Notes: generated by a model from the sequence alone, not told the origin. A stretch of DNA of 64,000 nucleotides from Ensifer adhaerens (GCF_001270265.1 NZ_LGAP01000002.1:618001-682000); one strand, 5' to 3'; shown: positions 43,843 through 53,393, counted from the stretch's first letter. Numbers and translations: made by a program.

Positions 43843-44946
43843 TTACGTATTGAAGCGGAAGTGGATGACGTCGCCGTCCTGGACGACGTATTCCTTGCCT
43901 TCGTCGCGGGCCTTGCCGGCTTCCTTGGCACCGACTTCGCCGCCAAGCGCGATGTAGTCGTCAAAGGCGATGGTGTTGGCGCGGATGAAGCCGCGTTCGA
44001 AGTCGGTGTGGATGACGCCGGCGGCCTGTGGTGCCTTGGTGCCGCGCTGGATCGTCCAGGCGCGCGTTTCCTTCGGGCCGACGGTGAAGTAGGTGATGAG
44101 GTCGAGCAGCTTGTAGCCGGCGCGGATCAGGCGGTCGAGACCGGCTTCTTCCAGGCCAAGCGCGCTCAGGAACTCCTTGGCTTCCTCTTCCGGCAGCTGT
44201 GCCACTTCGGATTCGATCGCCGCCGAGATCACGACGCTTTCGGCGCCTTGCGCCTTTGCCATTTCGGCAACCGCGCGGGTGTGTTCATTGCCGTCGACGG
44301 CATCGCTTTCGGCGACGTTGCAGACATAGAGCACGGGATGGGCGGTCAGGAGGTTGAGGCCCTGCAGAATGCGCAGCTCTTCGGCATCGAGCTTGGCAAG
44401 CAGCGTGCGCACCGGCTTGCCGTCCTGCAGCAGCTTCAGCGAGGCTTCCATGATCGGCAACTGCGCCACGGAGTCCTTGTCCTTGCCGCCGGCGCGCTTG
44501 CGGGTCTGCTCGGTGCGGCGCTCGAGGCTGTCGAGGTCGGCGAGCATCAGCTCGGTCTCGATCGTCTCGGCATCGGCGACCGGGTGGATGCGGCCTTCGA
44601 CGTGGGTGATGTCGTCATCCTCGAAGCAGCGCAGCACGTGCACCACCGCATCCACTTCGCGGATGTTGGCGAGGAACTGGTTGCCGAGGCCTTCGCCCTT
44701 CGACGCGCCGCGCACGAGGCCGGCGATGTCGACGAAGGAGATGCGCGTCGGGATGATTTCCTTCGACTTGGCGATATCGGCCAGCTTGCGCATGCGCGGA
44801 TCGGGAACCGCGACTTCGCCGGTGTTCGGCTCGATCGTGCAGAACGGATAGTTGGCAGCCTGAGCTGCCGCCGTCTTGGTGAGCGCGTTGAAGAGAGTGG
44901 ACTTGCCGACGTTCGGCAGCCCGACAATACCGCATTTAAAGCCCAT
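43843..44946 (-). CDS. ychF: redox-regulated ATPase YchF
   Basis: A 367-residue Obg-like P-loop protein that prefers ATP over GTP. GLPNVGKSTLFNALTK is G1, DIAGLVRGASKGEGLGN is G3, and the last 85 residues form a TGS domain (TYFTVGPKETRAWTI). Length and order are typical. It sits near pth and rplY, as in many bacteria. Confidence 0.96.
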   Translation of the reverse strand: MGFKCGIVGLPNVGKSTLFNALTKTAAAQAANYPFCTIEPNTGEVAVPDPRMRKLADIAKSKEIIPTRISFVDIAGLVRGASKGEGLGNQFLANIREVDAVVHVLRCFEDDDITHVEGRIHPVADAETIETELMLADLDSLERRTEQTRKRAGGKDKDSVAQLPIMEASLKLLQDGKPVRTLLAKLDAEELRILQGLNLLTAHPVLYVCNVAESDAVDGNEHTRAVAEMAKAQGAESVVISAAIESEVAQLPEEEAKEFLSALGLEEAGLDRLIRAGYKLLDLITYFTVGPKETRAWTIQRGTKAPQAAGVIHTDFERGFIRANTIAFDDYIALGGEVGAKEAGKARDEGKEYVVQDGDVIHFRFNT

Positions 44947-45048
44947 GGCTAAAACCTGTCGTTCTCGAATTCGTTGGGCGTGGCTATGGGATAAAGGAGC
45001 CGGACGGTCAAGCCTTCGCGCGTTTCGGTGCGGCGAAGAAGCCGGCTT

Positions 45049-45078
45049 TTGCTTGATTGCCCGTGGCTGGCGTACAAT
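45049..45078 (+). promoter_or_regulatory. possible clpS promoter
   Basis: TTGCTT (45049-45054), an 18-base spacer and TACAAT (45073-45078) give a plausible sigma-70 promoter 74 bases before the clpS ATG. Confidence 0.45.
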
Positions 45079-45151
45079 ATTAAGTGCCAGCGCCCTGGGG
45101 TCGAATGGCCGACCGCGATCGCTTTTCCTGTCATCAACGGGTGGATTTCCG

Positions 45152-45463
45152 ATGAGTGACGACGATCTTGCCGCAAAACCGAAGCTGAAGCCGAAACCGA
45201 AGCTGGAGCGGCCGAAACTCTACAAGGTCATTCTCGTCAACGACGACTACACGCCGCGCGACTTCGTCGTCATGGTGCTGAAGGCCGTGTTCCACATGAG
45301 CGAGGAGGCGGGCTACCGGGTGATGATGACGGCGCACAAGCTCGGGGTTTCCGTCGTCGTCGTCTGCGTGCGCGATATCGCCGAGACCAAGGCCAAGGAG
45401 GCGACCGATCTCGCCAAGGATGCCGGCTTCCCGCTGATGTTCATGACCGAGCCGGAGGAATGA
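45152..45463 (+). CDS. clpS: ClpS2-type N-degron adaptor
   Basis: The 103-residue adaptor delivers N-degron proteins to ClpA. VNDDYTPRDFVVMVLKAVFHMS holds the peptide-pocket Asn30, Asp31, Asp32 and Thr34; MMTAHKLG holds His62. At position 36 the usual Met gate is Arg, as in ClpS2 paralogues such as that of Agrobacterium, which have stricter specificity. The usual GVY after the His is VVVVCV here. The start at 45152 is chosen over the 92 codons of upstream open frame. A separate ClpP-like gene lies at 16505. Confidence 0.92.
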   Translation: MSDDDLAAKPKLKPKPKLERPKLYKVILVNDDYTPRDFVVMVLKAVFHMSEEAGYRVMMTAHKLGVSVVVVCVRDIAETKAKEATDLAKDAGFPLMFMTEPEE

Positions 45464-45466
45464 CGG

Positions 45467-45919
45467 TCAGGGACGCCGGATCTGGTAGCCTGTTTTGTCC
45501 TGCCGGAAGCCGCAGTTCTCATAAAAGCGCAGCGTCGCGGGATCCTTCGAGCCCGTCAGCAGCATCACCTTGTAGCAGCCGGCGGCCCAGGCTTCCCCGA
45601 TGGCATGGCTGATCAGTGCGCCGGCAAAGCCCCGTCGGCGAAAGGCGGCTGACGTGACGACGTTTTCGATGAGGGCATAGGGTGCGCCGCCCCGCGTCAG
45701 GTTCGGCACGACGACTGATGTGACCGATGCAGCCGCGATGTCGCCGGCAAGGCCAATGAAAATCGTCATGCCGGGCTGGGCAAGGATCGTCGCAAAGCGA
45801 TCGGCGGCCAGTGCGGCGTCGAGCGCCGGGTCGTCCGGGTTCAGTTCGCCATAAAGCGCAAGAAGTCCGGGCAGGTCGCCTGCCGATGCGGCACGGATGG
45901 CGAAGGGCAAGGCCGACAC
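45467..45919 (-). CDS. GNAT N-acetyltransferase
   Basis: A 150-residue acetyltransferase with NVVTSAAFRRRGFAGALISHAIGEAWAAG (motif A) and DPATLRFYENCGFRQDKTGY (motif B). The substrate is unknown. It is convergent with clpS (3 bases apart) and ends the pth-linked group, with pth stopping 3 bases upstream of its start. Confidence 0.9.
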   Translation of the reverse strand: MSALPFAIRAASAGDLPGLLALYGELNPDDPALDAALAADRFATILAQPGMTIFIGLAGDIAAASVTSVVVPNLTRGGAPYALIENVVTSAAFRRRGFAGALISHAIGEAWAAGCYKVMLLTGSKDPATLRFYENCGFRQDKTGYQIRRP

Positions 45920-45922
45920 TCC

Positions 45923-46642
45923 TCAGTCGCCCTTCGGGCCGAACAGTTTCTTTAGCATATCGGCCATCGGGCCGCTTGTCGGCAGCTTCTTCGGTTGGGC
46001 CGAATTGCGCGCCTGGTGGATATGGGATTGAGCGCCCTGCTTCTTTTGCGCCTGCGGCTTGTCCTCATCCGGCTTGCCGCCGGTCGCAAGCGCGATCTTG
46101 TTGAGGATCTGCGAATCCTCGCCGCGCACCAGCATGTCGGCATTGTCGGCGATGGCGTCGAGCAGCGGCACCAGCCAGGCCTGGTCGGCCTTGGCGAAAT
46201 CGCCGAGCACATGGGCGTGGACGAGGTCCTTGACGCCCGGGTGGCCGATGCCGAGCCGCATGCGCCGATACTCCTTGCCGCAATGGGCATCGATCGACTT
46301 GATGCCGTTGTGCCCGCCGTGGCCGCCGCCGACCTTGATGCGCGCCTTTGCCGCCGGCAGGTCCAGCTCGTCATAGATGACGGTGATGTCCTTTGGGTGC
46401 AGCTTGTAGAAGCGCATGGCTTCGCCGAGCGCCTCGCCGGAGAGGTTCATGAAGGTCTGCGGCTTCATCAGGAGAACGCGCTCACCGCCGATTTCGCCTT
46501 CGGCGATCTCGGACTTGAACTTCTTCGACCAGGCGGAAAAGCCGTGGCGGCGATGGATGACGTCGACAGCCATGAAACCGATATTGTGGCGGTTTGAGGC
46601 ATATTTCGAACCTGGATTGCCAAGTCCTGCGATGATCAGCAT
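45923..46642 (-). CDS. pth: peptidyl-tRNA hydrolase
   Basis: It recycles tRNA from stalled peptidyl-tRNA. Motifs are [18 protein letters not shown] (catalytic His19), [11 protein letters not shown] and [12 protein letters not shown]. The 239 residues include an Ala/Lys/Gln-rich C-terminal tail (about 190-239), longer than in E. coli but usual in rhizobia. In many genomes rplY directly precedes pth; here two genes lie between them. Confidence 0.96.
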   Translation of the reverse strand: MLIIAGLGNPGSKYASNRHNIGFMAVDVIHRRHGFSAWSKKFKSEIAEGEIGGERVLLMKPQTFMNLSGEALGEAMRFYKLHPKDITVIYDELDLPAAKARIKVGGGHGGHNGIKSIDAHCGKEYRRMRLGIGHPGVKDLVHAHVLGDFAKADQAWLVPLLDAIADNADMLVRGEDSQILNKIALATGGKPDEDKPQAQKKQGAQSHIHQARNSAQPKKLPTSGPMADMLKKLFGPKGD

Positions 46643-46704
46643 GTCGTTACGCTCCGTCGGGCTTTCCCCGCTTCACGAGCGCGAAACGCCAGCGGAGTCA
46701 ATCC

Positions 46705-47439
46705 TTATTTCGTCGCCTGTACGCTTCCGCTCGGCCGGAGGCCGTAGCGACCGAAGATTGCATCCTGGGTGCCGGTGCCGATCAGGCGGTCGAGTTGGCG
46801 CTGCATCTTCTCGACCGTTTCCCTGTCCATGTCGCGGTGGCAGGCGATGCCGTAATACTTTCCTTCCAGCATCAGTGCCGCCTCGACGGGCTTGCCCTCG
46901 GCCCGCATGCTTTCGAACGTCTTCTCCGACGTCATCATCAGATCGATGCGGCCGGCGATCAGTTTCTTCACCGTCGAATCGAGGTTGGTCGCGTAGTCGA
47001 TCTTCTGAAAGCCGTGTTCCACGAGGTAGGTGGCCGAAAAATCTTCCCGTTGCGTACCGATGGTGAACTGCTTCGCAGCATTGATCGAACTCGGGGCAAT
47101 GTCCGATCCCTTGCGGCGGACCATGATCATGTGGTCGACGAGCAGCGGCTGCACCCATTGGAACAGCTTGTCGCGCTCGGCGTTGCGGCCGGTGGTGAAG
47201 ACGCAATAGGACGCATCGGTTTCGGCCAGCATGTAGGCCCGCGCCCAGGGCAGGACCTCGATCGTATAGGGAAGCTTGAGCCCTTCCATGATCGCCGTTA
47301 CCTGGTCGACTGAGGAACCGCTCGCACCGCTCGGGGTCGAGAAGTTGTAGGGCGGATAATCCTCGGTCACGAATTTGATCGTGTGCGCTTCGGCGGCTGT
47401 GGAAAGACCGAGGAAGAATGCCAGGATCAGCTCTTTCAC
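46705..47439 (-). CDS. periplasmic solute-binding protein (family 3 type)
   Basis: A 244-residue exported protein: signal peptide MKELILAFFLGLSTAAEA, then TIKFVTEDYPPYNFSTPSG, the usual opening of amino-acid-type binding domains. No ABC permease genes are adjacent. It lies 31 bases downstream of the GGDEF/EAL gene on the same strand, so it may act as a periplasmic sensor partner. This link is inferred from position. Confidence 0.85.
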   Translation of the reverse strand: MKELILAFFLGLSTAAEAHTIKFVTEDYPPYNFSTPSGASGSSVDQVTAIMEGLKLPYTIEVLPWARAYMLAETDASYCVFTTGRNAERDKLFQWVQPLLVDHMIMVRRKGSDIAPSSINAAKQFTIGTQREDFSATYLVEHGFQKIDYATNLDSTVKKLIAGRIDLMMTSEKTFESMRAEGKPVEAALMLEGKYYGIACHRDMDRETVEKMQRQLDRLIGTGTQDAIFGRYGLRPSGSVQATK

Positions 47440-47469
47440 GCCTTGCTCCTTCGCGCCAGCATCTGGCCG

Positions 47470-49851
47470 TTACCCGTGAGTGTTTGCCTTGACTTCGGAG
47501 TCGCTCTCCAGCATGGCCAGCATCTTGCCGATCGGCATGGGGCGGCTGAAAAGATAGCCTTGCCCACAATCCACACCAAGCTTGCGCAGGAGTTGCCATT
47601 GCTCCTTCGTCTCGATGCCCTCGGCGACCACGGTGCAGCCCATCTGGTGCGAGATCGTGCGGATGCCCTTGATCAGCATCCGGCTCTTGCGGCGGATGTC
47701 GGCGGTGCCGGAGCTGAGCGAACGGGTGAAGGACTGGTCGACCTTGACGATGTCGACCGGGAAACGGTTGAGGTAGCTCAGCGACGAGTAGCCGGTTCCG
47801 AAATCGTCGAGCGCGATCCGGCAGCCGAATTCGTTGAGTTGCTTCAGTACCCCATGCACTTCCGGATTGTCGAGCATCAGCACCGCTTCGGTGATTTCGA
47901 TGACGATCCGGTTCGGCGAAATATGGTGCTTGAGGAGCAGTGCTGCGAGCTTGTGCGGCAGCGTCAGCTCGAACTGCAGCGGCGAGAAATTCACCGCGAG
48001 ATAGGTGTTGTGCGTGCCGTCGAGGGCGGAGATCGCCGCCAGATGCCGGATCGCCTTTTCGAGAATGCAATCGCCGATGCGGGTGATGGTTCCCGTTTCC
48101 TCGGCAATGCCGATGATCTTGCCGGGCGGCATCACGCCCTTTTCCGGATGGTTGAGGCGCATCAGCGCCTCGAAGCCGGCGATCTGGCCGTCGCTGAGGC
48201 TGACGATCGGCTGCAGCCAGGCGTCGAAGTGATCGTCCTTGAGGGCTGCCTCGATGCACTGTTCGATCTCGTGGCGCTCACGGGCGGTATCGAGCATGCT
48301 GGCGTCGAACACCTGCAGGCCGTTCTTGCCGTCGCGCTTGCGGGCATACATCGCCATATCGGCCTTGAGCAGCAGGTCAGACGCGTTTTCGGCGTGCTCG
48401 GGATAGACCGAGATGCCGACGCTGGCGCTGACGAAAAGCTCGTTGCCGGCAATGTGCATGGGCTCGCGCAGGGCATTGACGATGCGCTCGCCGATTTCGG
48501 AGGCAAGGGTCGCGACATCCATGTCCGAAACCAGGATCGCGAACTCGTCGCCGCCGAGACGGGACATGACATCGTCGGGACGCAGGGTTGCGCGGATCAG
48601 CTCGACCGTGCGGCGCAGAACCTCGTCGCCGGCGGCATGGCCGAAGTTGTCGTTGATCCACTTGAAGCGGTCGAGGTCGATGAACAGGCAGCCCACCTGG
48701 ATGCCGCAGGCATCGGCGGTCACCATCGCCTCGTCGAGAGCCGCCCCGAAGCCCTGGCGGTTCAGAAGCCCGGTCAGATGATCGGTGATCGCCTGGGCAT
48801 GGTTGCGGCTTTCGGCCTGCTTCAGTGCAGTGACGTCGGTCATGACGGACAGTGACAGGTCGCCGTCCCCCGTCGTTTCCGTCTCGAGGATCAGCACGGT
48901 CATGAACTCGCCGTCCGCCTTGCGGAAGGGGACGGTAACCTCGCAGATATTGTGGTCGCCGACCGCAATTGCCTTGGCGTGGCTGCGGTAGGTCTCGTGC
49001 CAGTGCGGATCGATGAAGTCGGTGAAGTTCTCGCCGATCACCTGTTCGCGGGCATAGCCGGTTGCCTGCAGCCAGTAATCGCTGACGGCGCAGAGGCGGT
49101 TGTCGGTATCGAGCGAAAACAGCATCGCCGGGGTCAGGTTGTAGATGTCGGTGGCGCGCTCATGTGCGCTCTTCAGTTCCATCGACTCGCGTTCGAGCCG
49201 GTCCTGCATCTCGTTGAAATTGGCGGCCAGCGCGCCCATTTCGTCGTCGGCTGTCCAGTCGACGCGGTGGCGCGAGCCTAAGCGCCGCGTCGCCTCGATG
49301 GCGGCCGTCAGGCGCATCAGCGGGCGGATGACGGTGAAGCGGTTGCCGATGAGCGCGGCGGCAAAGACGGTGGCGACGGCGATCAGCAGGATGGCGAGGA
49401 TCGCGAGCTCGTCCTTGCTGAACTGCGACAGCAGGCCGCGTGTCGGCGCGCGCACTTCGAGGCTGCCGATTTCCTTGATGCCGTCGATCGAGTCGAAGGA
49501 AATGGGCGTTTTCAGGATACGGCTGTCGCTGTCAACGCCGAGGCCGCCGGAGGGCATCTGTGCGAGGATCGAGCCGGAGGTGTCGCGGATCGTGACGGCG
49601 AGAATATCGGTGTCGTTCATCAGCGAGCGGGCGATGCGCTTGATGCCGTCGCTGTCGAAATCCCAGATCGGCTTGCCCAGCGCTTCAGCGCTGGCGCCCA
49701 TCAGAAGCTCGATGTTGTGCAGGCGCTCGCGTGCGATGCGTTCGCTGGAAATGCTGAGGAAGAGCACGAAGAGAGGGGCAACGAAAACCAGCATTGCACC
49801 GCAGACAATCGCAATAAATCGGTTCTCGACGGAATGCATCATTGGACGCAT
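47470..49851 (-). CDS. membrane GGDEF-EAL c-di-GMP enzyme with PAS and HAMP
   Basis: The 793 residues run in order: membrane helix (about 11-33), periplasmic sensor region (35-147), second helix (150-170), HAMP-like stretch, PAS (about 232-345), GGDEF (355-520) and EAL (525-785). SRLGGDEF is intact with an RxxD inhibitory site five residues before it (R424-D427). The EAL part has FEALMRLNH and DDFGTGYSS, so phosphodiesterase activity seems possible too. It makes and/or degrades c-di-GMP. It and a periplasmic binding-protein gene lie between rplY and pth. Confidence 0.93.
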   Translation of the reverse strand: MRPMMHSVENRFIAIVCGAMLVFVAPLFVLFLSISSERIARERLHNIELLMGASAEALGKPIWDFDSDGIKRIARSLMNDTDILAVTIRDTSGSILAQMPSGGLGVDSDSRILKTPISFDSIDGIKEIGSLEVRAPTRGLLSQFSKDELAILAILLIAVATVFAAALIGNRFTVIRPLMRLTAAIEATRRLGSRHRVDWTADDEMGALAANFNEMQDRLERESMELKSAHERATDIYNLTPAMLFSLDTDNRLCAVSDYWLQATGYAREQVIGENFTDFIDPHWHETYRSHAKAIAVGDHNICEVTVPFRKADGEFMTVLILETETTGDGDLSLSVMTDVTALKQAESRNHAQAITDHLTGLLNRQGFGAALDEAMVTADACGIQVGCLFIDLDRFKWINDNFGHAAGDEVLRRTVELIRATLRPDDVMSRLGGDEFAILVSDMDVATLASEIGERIVNALREPMHIAGNELFVSASVGISVYPEHAENASDLLLKADMAMYARKRDGKNGLQVFDASMLDTARERHEIEQCIEAALKDDHFDAWLQPIVSLSDGQIAGFEALMRLNHPEKGVMPPGKIIGIAEETGTITRIGDCILEKAIRHLAAISALDGTHNTYLAVNFSPLQFELTLPHKLAALLLKHHISPNRIVIEITEAVLMLDNPEVHGVLKQLNEFGCRIALDDFGTGYSSLSYLNRFPVDIVKVDQSFTRSLSSGTADIRRKSRMLIKGIRTISHQMGCTVVAEGIETKEQWQLLRKLGVDCGQGYLFSRPMPIGKMLAMLESDSEVKANTHG

Positions 49852-50032
49852 CCCCCAGGCGTTGCCACTCTTGTCATTTCGGATTCTCTTATGACGCTTG
49901 CTTACAATTTCCCCGCTGCAAGAACATCATCAAAACCTTAAATGTTGCTGAAATTGCTACATGACAATTCGTGAGTGGGGCGGCTCGATCGAAGGCGTGA
50001 GACCAGCGCGACAACCCCGTGCGTTCAACGCA

Positions 50033-50065
50033 AAAGGCCCGCCCCGTTTGACGGGGCGGGCCTTT
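50033..50065 (-). terminator. rplY terminator
   Basis: A 15-bp perfect stem (50033-50047 with 50051-50065) with a 3-base loop and A/T tails at both ends lies 58 bases after the rplY stop, between it and the GGDEF/EAL gene. Confidence 0.85.
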
Positions 50066-50123
50066 CAATGGGTATTGCAGGGTATCCGGCGGCTGCCGGA
50101 TTGCCGCTTCACCTTAAGGTGAA

Positions 50124-50738
50124 TCAGGCTTCTGCTTCGCCTTCGCCTTCGACTTCTTCCTTCAGACCGCCAGCCGGAGCAGCGATCGTCGCAATCGTGA
50201 AATCGCGGTCGGTGATAACCGGGGTCGCGCCCTTCGGCAGCTTGATGTCGGAGATGTGGATCGCGTCGCCGACCTTGTGACCGGACAGGTCAACAGTCAG
50301 GAATTCCGGGATGTCGTCGGCAGCAACGGCCAGTTCGACATCGTGGCGAACGATGTTGAGAACGCCGCCAGCCTTGAGGCCCGGGGACTTCTCTTCGTTG
50401 ACGAAGTGAACCGGAACCTGAACGGTGACCTTGCTGTCCTTGGAGACGCGCAGGAAGTCGACGTGCATGGTGAAGTCGCGGACCGGATCCAGCTGGTAGT
50501 CCTTCGGCAGGACGCGGATCTTTTCGCCGTTGACGTCGATGATCGCGACGGTGGTCATGAAACCGCCGGCGTGGATCTTCATCGTCACGTCCTTGGTGGA
50601 CAGCGCGATCGAAATGGGGGCCTGCTTGTCACCGTAGATGACAGCCGGGATAAGACCGTTGCGACGAAGTTCACGGGAGGACCCCTTACCAACCCGTTCG
50701 CGCGTCTCGGCCTTGAGCTCATAAGATGCGTGGCTCAT
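50124..50738 (-). CDS. rplY: 50S ribosomal protein L25/general stress protein Ctc
   Basis: The 204-residue Ctc form has an N-terminal L25 domain ([30 protein letters not shown]) that binds 5S rRNA, and a C-terminal beta domain ([24 protein letters not shown]) with an acidic tail ([11 protein letters not shown]). A strong terminator follows. Codon use is typical of a highly expressed gene. Confidence 0.96.
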   Translation of the reverse strand: MSHASYELKAETRERVGKGSSRELRRNGLIPAVIYGDKQAPISIALSTKDVTMKIHAGGFMTTVAIIDVNGEKIRVLPKDYQLDPVRDFTMHVDFLRVSKDSKVTVQVPVHFVNEEKSPGLKAGGVLNIVRHDVELAVAADDIPEFLTVDLSGHKVGDAIHISDIKLPKGATPVITDRDFTIATIAAPAGGLKEEVEGEGEAEA

Positions 50739-50898
50739 GGGTAGACCTTTCTATGTCTAATTCTGGAGAGTTCATCCGCAATGGCAGAAGAACCGAAGCC
50801 GCATGGGCTTCATCCGCGTTGCCTCCAAGGGTGTCTACGCGGACGGGCGGTGCATAGACGAGATCGCCCGCAAATGCAAGCTTTGCCGCGGTTTTAAA

Positions 50899-50973
50899 GC
50901 ATGTCGCGCAAAAGTGCACTGCGGTTTTGCGATAACGACATGCGCGAAATCAAAGAGCGAAAGCGCGTCGCGG
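50899..50973. repeat. nested hairpin repeat, copy 1
   Basis: GCATGTCG (50899-50906) pairs with CGACATGC (50936-50943), and CGCAAAA (50907-50913) pairs with TTTTGCG (50925-50931). A conserved tail to about 50973 follows. It aligns over about 75 bases with 56805-56876, the copy beside the second RIME1-like element. The repeat type is common in rhizobial intergenic DNA (from memory). Confidence 0.75.
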
Positions 50974-50984
50974 CCGCGGCGCGC

Positions 50985-52166
50985 TTAGGCCTTTTTGCGT
51001 GTGAAGCGCGCAAGCGCCAGCATCAGGCCGCCGGCGATCAGGCCCCAGAAGGCGCCGGAGACCCCGCCGAAGCTGACGCCGGAGGCGGTGACCAGAAAGG
51101 TGATCGCAGCTGCCTCGCGCGTCCTGGCGTCGGTGAAGGCTGCCATGGCGGAACCGGCAAAGGCGCCGACAAGGGCGAGGCCGGCGACCGCCTCTATCAG
51201 CACCGACGGCGCGAGACTGACGAAGGTGGTGACGGCGCCGGCGAGCAGGCCGAAGATGACATAGAAGATGCCGGCATTGATCGTCGACCAATAGCGTCGC
51301 GCCGGATCCGGATGACTGTCGGCGCCGGCGCCCATGGCCGCGGTGATGGCAGCAAGGTTGACGGCATGGCCGCCGAAGGGCGCGCTCAGCATCGAAAACA
51401 GGCCGGTCGTCGCAAACAGCGGGCCGGGGGTGGGGTTATAGTCGTTGACCTTCATCACGGCGATGCCGGGAATGTTCTGCGACGCCATGGTGACGATGAA
51501 CAGCGGCAGCGCGATGCTGATCATCGCCGGGGTCGTGAAGGACGGCATCACGAACTCCGGCCGCGGCACCAGCGCCGAAGACAGTTCGCCCAAGGCATCG
51601 GCCGGCATGTCGACACCGAAGGCAATGACGAGCACGAAGGCGAGCAAGGCCGCCGGCACCGCATAGAGCTTGTTGACGCTGCCGACGATCGCCCAGGCCA
51701 AGAGGATCGGCAGGCCGAACAGCGGATTGAAGCCGATCGCCTTGACCGGGGCAAAGCAGAGACTGAGCAGGACGCCGGCCAGCATGGCATTGGCGAGTGC
51801 GGCCGGAATGGAGGAGACCATGCGGCCAAGCGGCTTCCAGAGGCCGGCGACGACGATGAGCAGGCCGCAGACAAGGAAGGCGCCGACGGCTGCGTTGAAG
51901 CCGCCCTCGACCACACCGGAACTGGCGAGAAGGGCGGCGCCGGGTGTCGACCAGGCGATGCTGACCGGCAGCCGCGTGACGGCGCTGAGGATGACGGCGC
52001 AGACGCCCATCGAGATCGACAGCGCCATCAGCCCGGATGCGGCCTGTGCTTCCGTCGCGCCGACGCCGCCAAGCCCGTGAAGGACGACGGCGAAGGAACT
52101 GGCGAAGCCGACAAAGGCGATCAAGAGGCCCATGAACAGGCTCTGGAGCGAGAAGTCACGAAGCAT
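50985..52166 (-). CDS. benE: BenE-family benzoate:proton symporter
   Basis: The inner-membrane transporter has about 12 helices in 393 residues. Family motifs seen are AWSTPGAALL, MASQNIPGIAVMKVNDYNP, and APFGGHAVNLAAITAA. It likely imports benzoate or a related aromatic acid with protons. MLRDFSLQSLF at 52166 is chosen over 52223, since other members start alike. No benzoate dioxygenase genes are nearby. It diverges from the GAF-Fis regulator. Confidence 0.9.
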   Translation of the reverse strand: MLRDFSLQSLFMGLLIAFVGFASSFAVVLHGLGGVGATEAQAASGLMALSISMGVCAVILSAVTRLPVSIAWSTPGAALLASSGVVEGGFNAAVGAFLVCGLLIVVAGLWKPLGRMVSSIPAALANAMLAGVLLSLCFAPVKAIGFNPLFGLPILLAWAIVGSVNKLYAVPAALLAFVLVIAFGVDMPADALGELSSALVPRPEFVMPSFTTPAMISIALPLFIVTMASQNIPGIAVMKVNDYNPTPGPLFATTGLFSMLSAPFGGHAVNLAAITAAMGAGADSHPDPARRYWSTINAGIFYVIFGLLAGAVTTFVSLAPSVLIEAVAGLALVGAFAGSAMAAFTDARTREAAAITFLVTASGVSFGGVSGAFWGLIAGGLMLALARFTRKKA

Positions 52167-52413
52167 GGCTGGCAACCGGTTGTTGTGATGGGGCGTCGGA
52201 TGATGCTCGAACTCGCCTATCATATTCCGCCGGCCTGTCGATACCGCCGGCGTGATGAACGCATCAAACGCGCTGATACGCGCTTGGACGTGGACCTTCG
52301 TCTTGCTGGACCTCTTCCGTAAACGATGCCTATAGTGCGGCCAAAGCAGGCCGCCGTTTGGGAGAGCGGTCGTGACCTGCGGTTGCCGGACGTCGCTTGC
52401 AGGGAGGAAACCG

Positions 52414-53370
52414 ATGCCTGCCGTCAGGGATCACACGGAATATGTCTATCAGGTGGCGCACCAGTCGTCGGCGGCGGCCAGTTCGCCCGTTGCTGCTTCC
52501 TGGCGTCGCTGCATGACGCTCCATGGCCTGGCGCCTGAGGACAGGCGCACGCCGTTTCGACTTCCCGAAAGCGAGTTCCGATTGGCCCGCCAGAGATCGG
52601 CAGAGCTGATCGCAGAAGCGGGCGGCGAACTCGACCGGCTGTTCGCGACCGTCGGCAAGGCTGGCTGCTGCCTGCTTCTGACCGACGACAAGGGCGTGGC
52701 GCTTGAGCGGCGTGGTGCTGTCGGTGACGATGCGGATTTCCGAGGCGTCGGCCTCTGGTCCGGAACGGTGTGGAGCGAGGCGAGCGTCGGCACCAACGGC
52801 ATCGGCACGGCGATCGCCGACGAGCGCGCCGTCATCATCCAGCGCGACCAGCATTTTCTCAGCAGCAATATTGGGCTCAGCTGCACGACGGCACCGATCC
52901 GCGATCATCTCGGCCGGCTGGCGGCCGCGATCGATATTTCCACCTGCCGTGACGACGCGTCGGAAATCACCATCTCGCTGCTGTCGCAAGCAGTGCGCGA
53001 TGCCGCCGCGCGCATCGAGGCGGGGCTCTTTCGCCGGGCCTTTGCCGGATCGCGCATCGTGCTCGTGCCGGTCGACCGGGCAGGGCCGGCGCTGCTGGCG
53101 GTCGATCGGGACGATCTCGTGCTGGGCGCGACGCGGGCGGCGCGCCAGTGGCTCGGTCTCGACGACAAACGCATCGCGTCGGGCATTCCGGCATCCGATC
53201 TTCTCAAGGAAGGCACATCCGACGACGGCGCGGAACTTCCAGACGCCGAGCGTGCGGCCCTTCGGCGCGTGCTGTCGCGCGCCAACGGTAATGTGTCGAT
53301 GGCGGCGGAACTTCTCGGCATCAGCCGCGCCACGCTCTATCGCAAGATGAAGCGGCTTTCGGTCAACTGA
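52414..53370 (+). CDS. GAF plus Fis-type HTH regulator (AcoR-like, no AAA+ domain)
   Basis: A 318-residue regulator with an N-terminal AcoR-like part (SSPVAASWRRCMTLHGLAPE), a GAF domain (WSEASVGTNGIGTAIADERAV) and a C-terminal Fis helix-turn-helix (VLSRANGNVSMAAELLGISRATLYRKMKRL). The sigma-54 AAA+ module of full AcoR proteins is absent, so it cannot activate sigma-54 promoters alone. AGGGAGG supports the ATG at 52414. It probably controls the downstream aldehyde dehydrogenase/DUF779 pair. Confidence 0.9.
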   Translation: MPAVRDHTEYVYQVAHQSSAAASSPVAASWRRCMTLHGLAPEDRRTPFRLPESEFRLARQRSAELIAEAGGELDRLFATVGKAGCCLLLTDDKGVALERRGAVGDDADFRGVGLWSGTVWSEASVGTNGIGTAIADERAVIIQRDQHFLSSNIGLSCTTAPIRDHLGRLAAAIDISTCRDDASEITISLLSQAVRDAAARIEAGLFRRAFAGSRIVLVPVDRAGPALLAVDRDDLVLGATRAARQWLGLDDKRIASGIPASDLLKEGTSDDGAELPDAERAALRRVLSRANGNVSMAAELLGISRATLYRKMKRLSVN

Positions 53371-53393
53371 TCTTTCTACGTCATCTGAAGGCT

